A stretch of 64,000 bases of DNA from Streptomyces alboflavus. GTDB lineage: Bacteria; Actinomycetota; Actinomycetes; Streptomycetales; Streptomycetaceae. The stretch lies in the NCBI RefSeq assembly GCF_000716675.1, contig NZ_JNXT01000009.1, forward strand, positions 1-64,000, in the 5' to 3' direction. Below are positions 1-8,902 of this stretch, one piece after another. Made by a program: the position numbers and the translations under genes. The notes below the pieces were generated by a model. It saw only the letters and a program-made list of their open reading frames with translations, was not told the origin of the DNA and searched no databases. Positions within the stretch are counted from its first letter, which is position 1. Each line of letters starts with the position of its first letter.

Positions 1-291
1 CTTGGGGGTGGGCGTGGGTTTCGGGGGATGCGTCGGCTTGGGGGGCTTCGGGGTGGGTTTCGGGGGTGTGGGCTTCGGCTTCGGCGGGGGTGTGGGCGGC
101 GGCGTACACCCCGGGCCGCTGCCCGCGTGGACGACCCCGCCCTGACCGGTCGACGCGTGCGCGCACGCGTCGGCGGGCGCCGCTGCGGCGCCCGCCGACG
201 CGCCGAGGAGCCAGGCCAGGGTGAGCAGCGCGAGGGCGCGCGTGACGGGGGCCGTGCGGCCCCTGGAGGATCCGGGCACGACCGAGATCAT
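1..291 (-). CDS. Secreted proline-rich protein, N-terminal part (runs off the left edge)
   Basis: Read on the minus strand, an open frame starts at ATG 291 and continues without a stop to base 1, giving 97 codons of an incomplete protein. Residues 1-45 look like a secretion signal: basic residues, a hydrophobic core ALALLTLAWLLG, then an AGAAAAPA cleavage region. A short segment with two cysteines follows, then a tail of Pro, Lys and Thr repeats (PPKPKPTPPKP style) that would span the cell wall. GAGGGG lies ten bases before the ATG. The function cannot be told because the folded part, if there is one, is outside the window. Confidence 0.6.
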   Translation of the reverse strand, partial: MISVVPGSSRGRTAPVTRALALLTLAWLLGASAGAAAAPADACAHASTGQGGVVHAGSGPGCTPPPTPPPKPKPTPPKPTPKPPKPTHPPKPTPTPK

Positions 292-544
292 GGACCGCGC
301 GCCCCTCGCGCGGGCGTGAGCGGGCGACCAATCGTCCGAACGTGGGAGCGGCCGTACGCGGGTTCGCGCGCCCCTGTCGCGGGCGGGCGCCGTCGCAACC
401 GTTCCTGGGGTGCCGGAAATTTTTTTTGAGAGCGCGTTGAACGCTGCGCCCACTCCCGCCCGTACCTAGGGCCATGCGTGACGCAGCAGGCGTCGCCGGA
501 CGCTACTGGCGTCACAACAGCCAAGCACACAGCGGGAGTTGAAC

Positions 545-1552
545 ATGCGGCATGTATCAGGGGGTTCCCCCAGGGCCTGGCGGAGCGCCTCGCTCGTAGC
601 GGCAGCTGCGGCCATGCTGGCGCTGACGACGGCATGCGGTCAGGAGAAAGGGGAGCAGACCCCCAAGGGGCAGAACGTGGGCAACGAGGCCCCGGTCAAG
701 GACGGGGCGGGCGCGGGTGACGGCTACGGCTCGGACGGTGGCTACGGCGCGGACTCCGGGAGCGGCGCGAGCAAGGCGAAGGCCGCCGGACAGCTGGCCG
801 TGTGGGACAGCAAGAAGCTCGGCAAGGTCGTCACCGACAGCGCGGGCTTCACGCTCTACCGGTTCGACAAGGACACCGCCGAGCCCCCCAAGTCCAACTG
901 CGACGGCGCCTGCGAGACCGCGTGGCCCGTGGTGGCCGCCAAGGGCGCCAAGGCCGCCCCCGGCGTCGACAAGTCGCTGCTCGGCGAGGTCACCCGGTCC
1001 GACGGCAGCAAGCAGCTGACCATCGACGGCTGGCCGATGTACCGCTTCGCCAAGGACACCAAGCCCGGCGACGCCAAGGGCCAGGGGGTGGGCGGCACCT
1101 GGTACGCCGCCGCGCCGGACGGGAAGAAGGCCGCGCCCGCCGCCGACTCGGGCGCGGACTCCGGCGGCGACGCCGCCGAGCCCGCCGACCTGGCCGGACT
1201 CTCCACCCGCAACGACCCGAAGCTCGGCGAGATCGTCGTCGACAAGAACGGCATGACCGTCTACCGCTTCACCAAGGACTCCGCCTGGCCCATGAAGTCC
1301 GCGTGCACCGGCCCCTGCCTGGAGAAGTGGCCCGTGGTCAAGCCGGTGGCCAAGAACGACACCAAGGGCATCCTGAAGAAGGGCTTCGTCACCTTCAGCC
1401 GCCCGGACGGCCTCAAGCAGCAGACGATCGACTGCTGGCCGCTCTACACCTTCGCCGGCGACAAGAAGCCCGGCGACACCAACGGGCAGGGCGTGGGCGG
1501 CACCTGGTTCGCCGCCGCCCCCACCGGCAAGGCGGTGGGCGCGACCAAGTAG
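545..1552 (+). CDS. Secreted-repeat lipoprotein (SCO0930 family)
   Basis: A 335-residue exported lipoprotein. The signal peptide ends in LTTAC with Cys31 as the likely lipidated residue, followed by a flexible Gly/Ser/Asp linker. The body holds two tandem units of the PF03640 secreted repeat. Each has a half resembling LGKVVTDSAGFTLYRFDKD with paired Cys and WPVV, and a half resembling WPMYRFAKDTKPGD that ends GQGVGGTW. The family function is unknown; an extracytoplasmic redox or metal role has been suspected. ATG 545 is preferred over TTG 539 because GGGAG (533-537) sits seven bases before it. A loose ECF-type promoter (GGAAA at 415, CGTT at 435) is possible but unproven. A strong stem-loop follows the gene. 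Confidence 0.88.
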   Translation: MRHVSGGSPRAWRSASLVAAAAAMLALTTACGQEKGEQTPKGQNVGNEAPVKDGAGAGDGYGSDGGYGADSGSGASKAKAAGQLAVWDSKKLGKVVTDSAGFTLYRFDKDTAEPPKSNCDGACETAWPVVAAKGAKAAPGVDKSLLGEVTRSDGSKQLTIDGWPMYRFAKDTKPGDAKGQGVGGTWYAAAPDGKKAAPAADSGADSGGDAAEPADLAGLSTRNDPKLGEIVVDKNGMTVYRFTKDSAWPMKSACTGPCLEKWPVVKPVAKNDTKGILKKGFVTFSRPDGLKQQTIDCWPLYTFAGDKKPGDTNGQGVGGTWFAAAPTGKAVGATK

Positions 1553-1584
1553 CCCACCGGCCACGGCAGCCTCCCCCCACGCCG

Positions 1585-1627
1585 ACCGGTCCGTTCCTTC
1601 CGCACCAAAGGGAAGGAATGGACCGGT
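1585..1627 (+). terminator. Strong stem-loop terminator after the repeat lipoprotein
   Basis: Arms 1585-1601 and 1611-1627 form a 17-bp stem with one G-T wobble and a nine-base loop. It begins 33 bases after the lipoprotein stop. There is no long T tract, as is usual in high-GC actinobacteria. Confidence 0.8.
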
Positions 1628-1774
1628 TCTTTGGGCTGTGTACGGCACTTGCCAAAGGCAGTGACCGAGAACGGACGGCCAATTTCCGTTTTGACTCGCT
1701 CCGTTGGCTGACGATCAGTAGCCTCGCCTTCGAACACCGGCTCGCCTTGACTACGCCTAAGCCTTGGAGTGTTG

Positions 1775-2587
1775 ATGGAGCGTCCCGACTGGGCCCCGCC
1801 GGGCATCGACATCACGATGCCGAGCGTGGCCCGGATGTACGACCACTATCTGGGCGGCTCGCACAACTTCGAGGCGGACCGGGAGGCCGCGCGCAAGGCG
1901 ATGGAGTTCATGCCGGGGCTCCCCAAGATCATGCAGGCGAATCGTGCCTTCATGCGCCGAGCAGTGCGTTTCTGTGTCGACGAGGGCGTCACGCAGTTCC
2001 TCGACATCGGCTCCGGGATCCCCACGTTCGGCAACGTCCACGAGGTCGCACAGCGGGCCGACAGCACCGCGCGCGTCGTCTACGTCGACCACGACCCGGT
2101 CGCCGTGGCGCACAGCCGTGCGGTTCTCGAAGGCAATGACCAGGCCGCGGCGGCCTACGCGGATCTGCGCAAACCCCGCGACATCCTGGGCAGTTCCGAG
2201 GTCGGAAGCCTCCTGGACCTCGATCGGCCGGTGGCGCTTTTACTGGTGGCCATACTCCACTTCGTCGAGGACGCGTACGATCCCTACGCGGCGGTCGCCG
2301 AACTGCGGGACGCACTGCCGTCCGGCAGCCTGATCGCTGTGACGCACGCCTCGTACGAAGGGATACCGGTCCCGCAGGAACAGGCCGACGGGACCGTCGG
2401 CGTGTACAAGGACATCCGCAATCCATTGATCATGCGATCGCGTGCCGAGATCGCGCGGTTCTTCGAGGGATACGACATGGTGGAACCCGGCCTCGTGCCG
2501 ATGCCGCACTGGCGGGCCGACACGGAGCTCGCGGAGGAGGACCCCTGGTCCTTCTCCGGGTTCGCCGGCGTGGGGCGTGGGCGTTGA
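1775..2587 (+). CDS. SAM-dependent methyltransferase, DUF574 / PF04672 family
   Basis: A 270-residue cytoplasmic protein of the actinobacterial S-adenosyl methyltransferase family PF04672. Typical family features are the N-terminal PSVARMYDHYLGGSHNF segment, the SAM-binding loop FLDIGSGIPTFGN, and VVYVDHDPVAVAH for the ribose-binding acidic strand. The substrate is unknown. ATG 1775 is chosen over GTG 1769 because GGAG (1766-1769) lies five bases upstream of it. The stop overlaps the start of the next gene (TTGA), so the two are probably translationally coupled, and the methyltransferase may work with c-di-GMP signalling (inference). Confidence 0.88.
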   Translation: MERPDWAPPGIDITMPSVARMYDHYLGGSHNFEADREAARKAMEFMPGLPKIMQANRAFMRRAVRFCVDEGVTQFLDIGSGIPTFGNVHEVAQRADSTARVVYVDHDPVAVAHSRAVLEGNDQAAAAYADLRKPRDILGSSEVGSLLDLDRPVALLLVAILHFVEDAYDPYAAVAELRDALPSGSLIAVTHASYEGIPVPQEQADGTVGVYKDIRNPLIMRSRAEIARFFEGYDMVEPGLVPMPHWRADTELAEEDPWSFSGFAGVGRGR

Positions 2588-4758
2588 GCGCGGACCAGGA
2601 CGGGCCGGAGGACAGACTGCGCAGGTTCGCCACGATCTGGAGCCGCGCGCTGTTCCCGGTGACCGCCACCTCGCTCACCCGCCCCGAGTTCGAGAGCCGA
2701 TTGCTGCCGCTCGCCCGGCAGTTGCGGGCGGCCCTGGACGAGCGGGTCTTCCGCGCCGCCGCGAGCGAGCACGTGGGTGCGGCGCTGGTCGAGGCGCACT
2801 GCACCGAGCCGGAGGCCCTGAGCCGCACGCTCGACGTCGTCGACGCCTATCTGGTCCTGTACTGCGGCGCCGGTGCCGCAGACGAGGGGGCCGCCGCGGC
2901 CGAGACCGGTGACCGCGAGGAGCTGCGGGCCCGCTGCTCCCGGATCCAGCACGCCGTCGCCGCCGGGTTCGCCCGGGCGCTGCGCGAGCGCACCCGCGCC
3001 GAGCAGGAAGCCATATCCCGGGCGGCCCTCGACGCGCGCGGCACCGTCGCCGAGGCCCTGCACGCCAGCGAGGCGCGGTTCCGCGCGGTCTTCCACGGCG
3101 CCGCCATCGGCATCGGCATCGCCGACCTGAGGGGCACGGTCCTCGAGGTCAACGACGCCCTGATCCGCATGTTCGGCGGCCTGGAGCACCAGCTGCGCGG
3201 CCGCAACGTCGCCGAGTGGACGCACCCCGACGACTCCCCGCACATCTGGCGCCTGTACGAGGAGCTGGTGCGCGGCGACCGCGAGCACTACCGCGTCGAG
3301 AAGGCCTTCTACCGCCCCGACGGCACCGTCCTGTGGACCAATCTGACGGTGTCCCTGCTGCGCGACGCCGACGGCGTGCCGCAGTACCAGCTCGCGCTGA
3401 TGGAGGACACCACCGAGCGCCGCCTGCTCAACCTGCGCCTGCGCTACGAGGCCACCCACGACGCGCTCACCGGCCTGCCCAACCGGACGCTGTTCTTCGA
3501 GCGCCTGGAGAAGGCACTCTCGGCGGGCGCGGGCGCCCGCTTCGGGCTGTGCTACCTGGACCTCGACGGCTTCAAGACCGTCAACGACAGCCTCGGGCAC
3601 GCGGCGGGCGACCGCCTCCTCGTCGAGGTCGCCGACCGCCTCCAGGCCTGCGCCACCGCCCCCGGCGAGATGGTCGCGCGCCTCGGCGGCGACGAGTTCG
3701 TGGCGCTGACCACGGGCCCCGACACCGAGCACGAGGTCGACGAGCTGGCCGGGCGCATCATGAACGCCCTCGCCACCCCGATCCGCGTCGACGGGCGCGA
3801 GCTGACGGTCCGCGGCTCCATCGGCATCGTCGAGGGACCCGCGGCCGAGCGCGGCGCCGCCGAGGTCCTGCGCAGCGCCGACATCACGATGTACCGCGCC
3901 AAGCACGCGGGCGGCAACCGCTACGAGCTGGCCGACCCGGAGGCCGACGCCCGCGCCATCACCCGGCACGGTCTGACCACGGCCCTGCCGGTGGCCCTGG
4001 AGCGCGGCGAGTTCTTCATCGAGTACCAGCCGCTCGTGCACCTCGGCGACGGCAGCGTGCGCGGGGCCGAGGCGCTGGTGCGCTGGCTGCACCCGCAGCA
4101 CGGCGTCATCAGCCCGGACCGCTTCATTCCGCTCGCCGAGCACACCGGCCTCATCGTGCCGCTCGGACGCTGGGTCCTGGAGCAGTCGGTGCGGCAGGCG
4201 CGCGCCTGGGAGGCGGCGACCGGAGCGGACCAGGCCCCGGGCCCGCTGCGCGTCAACGTGAACCTGTCACCCTGCCAGCTCACCCACCCCGGCCTGGTCT
4301 CCGACACCGTCGAGATCCTGGAGCGCGCGGGCCTCGCGCCCGCATCCCTGTGCCTGGAGGTCACCGAGTCCGCGCTGATCGGCGCCGACGACGACCTGCT
4401 CAAGCCGCTGCGCAGGCTCGCCGAGATGGGCGTGGACATCGCGCTCGACGACTTCGGCACGGGGTACTCCAACCTCGCGAACCTGCGGCGCCTGCCGGTG
4501 AGCATCCTCAAGCTCGACCGCGCCTTCACGCAGGGCATGCAGCACTTTCCCGCCGACCCGGTCGACCTGAAGATCATCGAGGGGATCGTGTCCCTCGCGC
4601 ACAGCCTTGACCTGGCCGTCACCGTCGAGGGTGTGGAGACCGGTGCGCAGGCCGACCAGCTGCGTGAGCTGGGCTGCGACACGGCTCAGGGCTGGTACTA
4701 CGCCCGGCCCGGGCCGCCGGACCGGCTGCATGAGCTGGCGCTGGCCGACGCGACGTAG
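2584..4758 (+). CDS. rmdA: PAS-GGDEF-EAL cyclic di-GMP enzyme, RmdA-like
   Basis: A 724-residue protein that makes and/or degrades cyclic di-GMP. An N-terminal helical region (about 1-150) is followed by a PAS/PAC sensor (about 155-280), a GGDEF domain with an intact GGDEF loop at 368-372, and an EAL domain whose EAL signature is at 496-498 and which keeps EVTE and DDFGTGYS. I see no RxxD inhibitory site before the GGDEF. The architecture and position match S. coelicolor RmdA (SCO0928), a bifunctional regulator of development; this match is from memory. The TTG start overlaps the upstream TGA. No membrane segment is evident, so it should be cytoplasmic. Confidence 0.85.
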   Translation: MSADQDGPEDRLRRFATIWSRALFPVTATSLTRPEFESRLLPLARQLRAALDERVFRAAASEHVGAALVEAHCTEPEALSRTLDVVDAYLVLYCGAGAADEGAAAAETGDREELRARCSRIQHAVAAGFARALRERTRAEQEAISRAALDARGTVAEALHASEARFRAVFHGAAIGIGIADLRGTVLEVNDALIRMFGGLEHQLRGRNVAEWTHPDDSPHIWRLYEELVRGDREHYRVEKAFYRPDGTVLWTNLTVSLLRDADGVPQYQLALMEDTTERRLLNLRLRYEATHDALTGLPNRTLFFERLEKALSAGAGARFGLCYLDLDGFKTVNDSLGHAAGDRLLVEVADRLQACATAPGEMVARLGGDEFVALTTGPDTEHEVDELAGRIMNALATPIRVDGRELTVRGSIGIVEGPAAERGAAEVLRSADITMYRAKHAGGNRYELADPEADARAITRHGLTTALPVALERGEFFIEYQPLVHLGDGSVRGAEALVRWLHPQHGVISPDRFIPLAEHTGLIVPLGRWVLEQSVRQARAWEAATGADQAPGPLRVNVNLSPCQLTHPGLVSDTVEILERAGLAPASLCLEVTESALIGADDDLLKPLRRLAEMGVDIALDDFGTGYSNLANLRRLPVSILKLDRAFTQGMQHFPADPVDLKIIEGIVSLAHSLDLAVTVEGVETGAQADQLRELGCDTAQGWYYARPGPPDRLHELALADAT

Positions 4759-4883
4759 TCTGGCGGGGGCGCCTTGGTCGGGGGTGGGTTTTCGTTTCCC
4801 GGAGCCGGTGCGAGGCGTGGCTTTGGCGCTGCGGGGTGCCTCCTGGTGCTGTGAGCGCGGCTGCGGGGCCGTGGTGGTTGAGC

Positions 4884-4903
4884 GCGCAGTTCCCCGCGCC
4901 CCT
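4884..4903. repeat. Streptomyces intergenic repeat, copy 1
   Basis: GCGCAGTTCCCCGCGCCCCT occurs here between two convergent genes and again, identically, at 12359-12378. This C-rich word is very common in Streptomyces intergenic DNA, usually as part of terminator-like hairpins. Confidence 0.75.
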
Positions 4904-4929
4904 TCAGGGCCCGAGCCCGCGCCCCTCAG

Positions 4930-7770
4930 TCATGGGCGTTCGGGTGTCGACGGTGTCGCCGATGGTGAGGGGCTGGGGGTCTCCACGGGGGACGTGACGT
5001 TGTTCGCCCAGGTGGTCGCGAGCACCGTGGCCACGGCCGCCATCGTCGCCACGAGGACGGCGCTCAGTGGTGTGGCCAGTGACGACAGGCGGCGGAAGTT
5101 GCGGATGTGGCCCCACAGCAGGTCCGCTCGGCGCACCAGGCGTATCTCCCAGTACAGGGCGAGCCCGAGGGCCAGGACGGTGCTCTGGGCGAGCAGCAGG
5201 AACACCGACAGCGCCACCGGCCCCTGCGGCACCCGCAGCCTCGGCACGAGCAGCAGGACCTGCACCGCCGACATCACCGTCCACAGCCAACCAGCTTTGG
5301 CCACGGGCGTGTTGCCCCGCAGCCACGGATACAGATAGCCGTACACGAAGCCGTGTGCGAGCCACACGCAGGTCGGCGCGCCCGCGACGGTCACCGCCTC
5401 CGGCACCCCGCTGTAGCCCTGGGCCTGCCATGCCGTCCACACCGTCCACGGCAGCGTGAGCAGTGCGGTCGCGGCCACCGCGGTCCGGCCGTTGTGCCAG
5501 GCGGTACGGCCCCCGGAGCCGCCGAGCGCCACGCCCTTGAGCCGCGCCGTCTCGTCCGCCGCGTCCGCCGCGGTGGGTCTGCGCAGGCTCTGCCACTTGT
5601 CCTCCCAGTCGTCGGCGGGCAGGGACGTGTCGGCGAGGGTGCCGCGCGACGACGTCAGGAAGCGGTGCCTGCCCTCGGCGAACAGCAGGGCGCGGGCGAG
5701 GGAGTTGAGGACCCGGGCGTGCGCGGCGCCGGTCAGGCGGTGCAGCCGCTTCGCGTGCTCCGCGCGGGAGGGCGGAAGCAGCAGATGGGCGCCCGCCCAG
5801 GCCATGAAGAGCGCGGCGGCGGTGGTCCAGTACGGCAGCCAGGTGTCCGGGGCGCCGATCACGGTCGCGGCCGCGGCGAACAGGAGCAGGGTGACGCAGT
5901 CGCGCCGGGCACCGGGGCCGAGGCGGCGCGGTTCGATGCCGGTGGCGTAGAGGTGCGCGACCAGCACGACGACGGCCGCGCACCACATGATCTGGGCGCC
6001 GGACGCGATGGTGCGCACGCCGTAGATGAAGTCGTCGCCCGGCCACTGGCCCGCGAGCTGGGCGAAGAGGTCGCTGGTGGGCGGGCGCTGCGGCTTGCGC
6101 AGGGTCGTCCACCACGGGAGCAGCGCGGTGACGAACACCGCGCCCAGGGCGAGGCGGCCCTTCCAGCCGGGCCGGATCAGCGGCGGGAGCAGCGGGCAGG
6201 TCAGCAGGAGCAGGGCGGTGACCCAGGGCACGGGCAGCAGGAAGGCAAGGGGCCAGGAGACACCGGCGGTGCGGTCGTCGGTCGTCCAGGCGTTGGCGGC
6301 GGGCGACCACTGGAAGTCCCAGGGCAGGACCTGCAGGACGACGGAGGTGGCCACGGTCGTCCAGGCCGCCACGGCGAGCGGCGCCGCCCAGGGGCGCGCG
6401 CCGCTCCCGCACAGGCCGAGCCGCAGCGCCGCGTACACGGCGGCGGCCGCGAGGGAGGCGGTGACCAGGCAGGTCACCACCGCCGGTGTCCAGCCTCCGG
6501 AGCCCATGAGCCAGGCCATCAGGACGAGGGCCACGGCGGGAGCGGCGAGCAGGCTCAGCTCCCCTCTGCGCGGGAGGCGTCCGCCGCGCAGATGCAGGGT
6601 GACGGTGACCGCGAGCACGGGGAGCACGAACAGAACGGTGCCGAGGAGCGTGCCTTGGGTGCGGGACTCCAAGGGCAGGGGCTTGGGGATCAGCCCGTTG
6701 TGCGGATAGCTGACGGAGCCCCACAGCCAGAACAGGATCCGCCACTTGGTGGAGTACGAGTGGATGAGCAGCGCCCCGACGGCGACGAGGAGCGCGGTGA
6801 TCGTGACCGCGATGGCGGCGCGGGTCCGCCGGGGGCTCGCCGCTGAGCCGCCCGGCGCGGTGAGGAAGGCCGTGAGCGCCCCGCCGGCGACGGCGAGCAG
6901 GGCGAGCAGGGACAGCAGGGCCTCGGGGCTGCTGCCGGGGCGGACCTGCCAGACCGGCGGGGCCGCGTTCTTCTTCGGTGTCGCGGGGCGCACGAACTCG
7001 GCGCTGACGAGCATCGTCCTCAGGTTCTTCGCGCGCGGCTCGGGCAGGTCGTACCGGACGGTGCGAGCCGTCTGGCGGGAGGGCTGGCCGACGACGCTGA
7101 ACCCCCAGCCGGGCGGCAGGTCCATGCTCCAGCGCCACCGGCCCGGCGGGTCGGGCACCGGGCGCCCCTCGCCGTCGGGGGCCCGGGAGCTGATGTGGAA
7201 GGGAAGCTGACGGCCGGGCACGACATCGGCGAAGGTGACGCTGTACTCGGCCGTGACGGTCACGGTGTCGCGCGCGGACGCCTGGCTGATCGTGCAGCGC
7301 ACGGGGTAGGCGGTGCCCTTGGCGGCGGGCTGCATCGCCAGGAGGGTGCCGTAACCGCCCGGGATGACGTTGGACACCTGGCTGAAGAGGGACGGCGAGG
7401 AGCGGAGCTGTGCGACGAGCGGGTCCGCGTCGCGCAGCCGGAGCCGGTAGCGCGCGGTGACCCGCCAGTCGTCCCCCTTCGCCCGGCTGAGGCGCACGGC
7501 GATCTCGCCGCTGCCGCCCTTGCCCGGCCGGAAGTTCGCCGCCGCCACGGGCACGCCCGCGTTGGCCGGGGGCGGGACCACCCCTTGCCTGGGCTGCGCG
7601 CGTTCGTGCAACTGCGCGGCCACCTGGCGCCGCGTCGTGTCCCCCCACTCGTCCGACGCCCACACCGCACACCCCACGACCACCGCGCACAGCAGCACCA
7701 CCGCCGCCGTCCGGCGCGCGGCGACCGCCTTCTGCCCCGTCGTCGTGCCCCCGCCCGCAGCTGTTGCCAT
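4930..7770 (-). CDS. Large multi-spanning membrane protein, DUF6185 type
   Basis: A 946-residue integral membrane protein of unknown function, found in Streptomyces. After a short basic N terminus there is one membrane segment (about 20-40). A soluble domain of about 270 residues, predicted outside the cell, follows, and then some ten or more hydrophobic segments with a cytoplasmic loop near 640-760. The tail is Pro/Ser/Thr-rich. ATG 7770 is chosen because GGGAGG stands just upstream; an open frame extends to 7890 but has no better start. No catalytic motif is recognised. It is convergent with the rmdA-like gene and does not appear to be in an operon. Confidence 0.8.
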   Translation of the reverse strand: MATAAGGGTTTGQKAVAARRTAAVVLLCAVVVGCAVWASDEWGDTTRRQVAAQLHERAQPRQGVVPPPANAGVPVAAANFRPGKGGSGEIAVRLSRAKGDDWRVTARYRLRLRDADPLVAQLRSSPSLFSQVSNVIPGGYGTLLAMQPAAKGTAYPVRCTISQASARDTVTVTAEYSVTFADVVPGRQLPFHISSRAPDGEGRPVPDPPGRWRWSMDLPPGWGFSVVGQPSRQTARTVRYDLPEPRAKNLRTMLVSAEFVRPATPKKNAAPPVWQVRPGSSPEALLSLLALLAVAGGALTAFLTAPGGSAASPRRTRAAIAVTITALLVAVGALLIHSYSTKWRILFWLWGSVSYPHNGLIPKPLPLESRTQGTLLGTVLFVLPVLAVTVTLHLRGGRLPRRGELSLLAAPAVALVLMAWLMGSGGWTPAVVTCLVTASLAAAAVYAALRLGLCGSGARPWAAPLAVAAWTTVATSVVLQVLPWDFQWSPAANAWTTDDRTAGVSWPLAFLLPVPWVTALLLLTCPLLPPLIRPGWKGRLALGAVFVTALLPWWTTLRKPQRPPTSDLFAQLAGQWPGDDFIYGVRTIASGAQIMWCAAVVVLVAHLYATGIEPRRLGPGARRDCVTLLLFAAAATVIGAPDTWLPYWTTAAALFMAWAGAHLLLPPSRAEHAKRLHRLTGAAHARVLNSLARALLFAEGRHRFLTSSRGTLADTSLPADDWEDKWQSLRRPTAADAADETARLKGVALGGSGGRTAWHNGRTAVAATALLTLPWTVWTAWQAQGYSGVPEAVTVAGAPTCVWLAHGFVYGYLYPWLRGNTPVAKAGWLWTVMSAVQVLLLVPRLRVPQGPVALSVFLLLAQSTVLALGLALYWEIRLVRRADLLWGHIRNFRRLSSLATPLSAVLVATMAAVATVLATTWANNVTSPVETPSPSPSATPSTPERP

Positions 7771-7931
7771 GGGCGCCCCCTCCCGCTCACGGACGGCCAG
7801 GTTAGAGCCGGGCGTACACCTGGAGGGACCCGTCGGATGGCGTGAAATACCCAGCGCACAGGGCATATTGAGGGGCGCGCATGAGAGCACGCGCCCCTTC
7901 GGGCGACCCTCGCCGGGGCGTCACGTCACGG

Positions 7932-8807
7932 CTACCTCGCCAGCAACATCCGTTGCAGTTCCCGCGCCGCCCGGGGCGGCGCGACATCGCTGCGGTGGGC
8001 CAGCGCGATGGTGCGGCGAAGCCGGGGCCGGGACAGCGGGGTCATGCGCAGACCGCTGCCCGCGCGCTCCGCGACCATGCGGGGCACGACGGCGACGCCG
8101 AGCCCCGCGCGCACGAAGCCGAGCACGGCGTCCATCTCGCCGCCCTCGACGGCGAATTCGGGCTCGAAGCCCTCCGCGCGGCATGCGGCGACCGTCAGTT
8201 CGCGCAGGTCGTAGCCGTGCCGGAACATCACGAGGCGCTCGCCCTGGAGGTCGGCGACGCGCGCGGACGCGCCGAGGCCGGGCGCGTCCGGCGAGGACAC
8301 CACCACCAGGTCCTCGCGCAGCAGCTCCACCGTCGTCAGGGCGGGCGACGGCGTCGGCAGCGGAAGCACCACCAGGGCCAGGTCGAGGGCCCCGCGCGCG
8401 AGGTGGCGCACGAGGTCGTGGCTGCCGCCCTCCTCGATCAGGAGCTGGATGCCGGGGTGCCGGTCGTGGAAGTCGCGCAGGACCTGCGGGAGCAGCCCCG
8501 TGCAGACGCTCGGGGTGGCCCCGAGCCGCACCCGGCCCCGGCGCAGCTGCGCCAGCTCCTGCACCTCGATGCGGGCGGTGTCGGCGTCCGCGAGGATCCG
8601 GCGGGCCAGCGGGAGCAGGGCCTCGCCCGCGTCGGTGAGCGCGATGTTCCCGCGAGCCCTGCTGAACAGCTCGGCGCCCAGCTCCTTCTCCAGGGCCCGC
8701 ACCTGCTGCGACAGCGACGGCTGGGAGACGTGCACCTGCTCGGCGGCCCGGGTGAAGTGCCGGGTCTCGGCGACGGCGACGAAGTAGAGGAGCTGCTGGA
8801 ACTGCAT
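7932..8807 (-). CDS. LysR-family regulator next to sdhCAB
   Basis: A 291-residue LysR-type regulator. The N-terminal winged helix begins MQFQQLLYFVAVAE and contains HFTRAAEQVHVSQPSLSQQV. The rest is a periplasmic-binding-protein-like effector domain (about 90-290). The start at 8807 is fixed by alignment of the helix-turn-helix to the usual family N terminus; the upstream extension is not protein-like. It is divergent from sdhCAB across 95 bases that carry several operator-like repeats, so it probably controls that operon and itself (inference). The effector is unknown. Confidence 0.9.
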   Translation of the reverse strand: MQFQQLLYFVAVAETRHFTRAAEQVHVSQPSLSQQVRALEKELGAELFSRARGNIALTDAGEALLPLARRILADADTARIEVQELAQLRRGRVRLGATPSVCTGLLPQVLRDFHDRHPGIQLLIEEGGSHDLVRHLARGALDLALVVLPLPTPSPALTTVELLREDLVVVSSPDAPGLGASARVADLQGERLVMFRHGYDLRELTVAACRAEGFEPEFAVEGGEMDAVLGFVRAGLGVAVVPRMVAERAGSGLRMTPLSRPRLRRTIALAHRSDVAPPRAARELQRMLLAR

Positions 8808-8815
8808 GCGCACCA

Positions 8816-8864
8816 CGATAGGCCATGCATAGGCCATGTCTATCGAGATGAGCGCAACCATCTC
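8816..8864. promoter_or_regulatory. Operator cluster between lysR and sdhC
   Basis: Three overlapping symmetries fill this short region. ATAGGCCATG is repeated at 8818-8827 and 8829-8838, an 11-bp period that puts both copies on one face of the helix. CGATAG (8816-8821) pairs with CTATCG (8840-8845). GAGATG (8845-8850) pairs with CATCTC (8859-8864). This arrangement is what LysR-type regulators use for their recognition and activation half-sites. Confidence 0.6.
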
Positions 8865-8895
8865 TTGGACTGATCGGGACCTTCGGCCGTAGCGT
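8865..8895 (+). promoter_or_regulatory. Probable sdhC promoter giving a leaderless transcript
   Basis: TTGGAC (8865-8870) and TAGCGT (8890-8895) resemble a vegetative -35 and -10 with a 19-base spacer. The -10 ends seven bases before the sdhC ATG at 8903 and no ribosome binding site is visible, so transcription should start at or next to the A of the start codon. Confidence 0.55.
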
Positions 8896-8902
8896 CTCTG
8901 AC

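Noticed and set aside
2284..4143. 619-codon frame opposite the rmdA-like gene
   Set aside because: The plus strand has clear PAS, GGDEF and EAL motifs; the minus reading is a shadow.
4904..7690. 928-codon alternative frame inside the DUF6185 gene
   Set aside because: The composition is Arg/Ala-rich without hydrophobic segments, while the neighbouring frame gives a coherent membrane protein with a good ribosome site.
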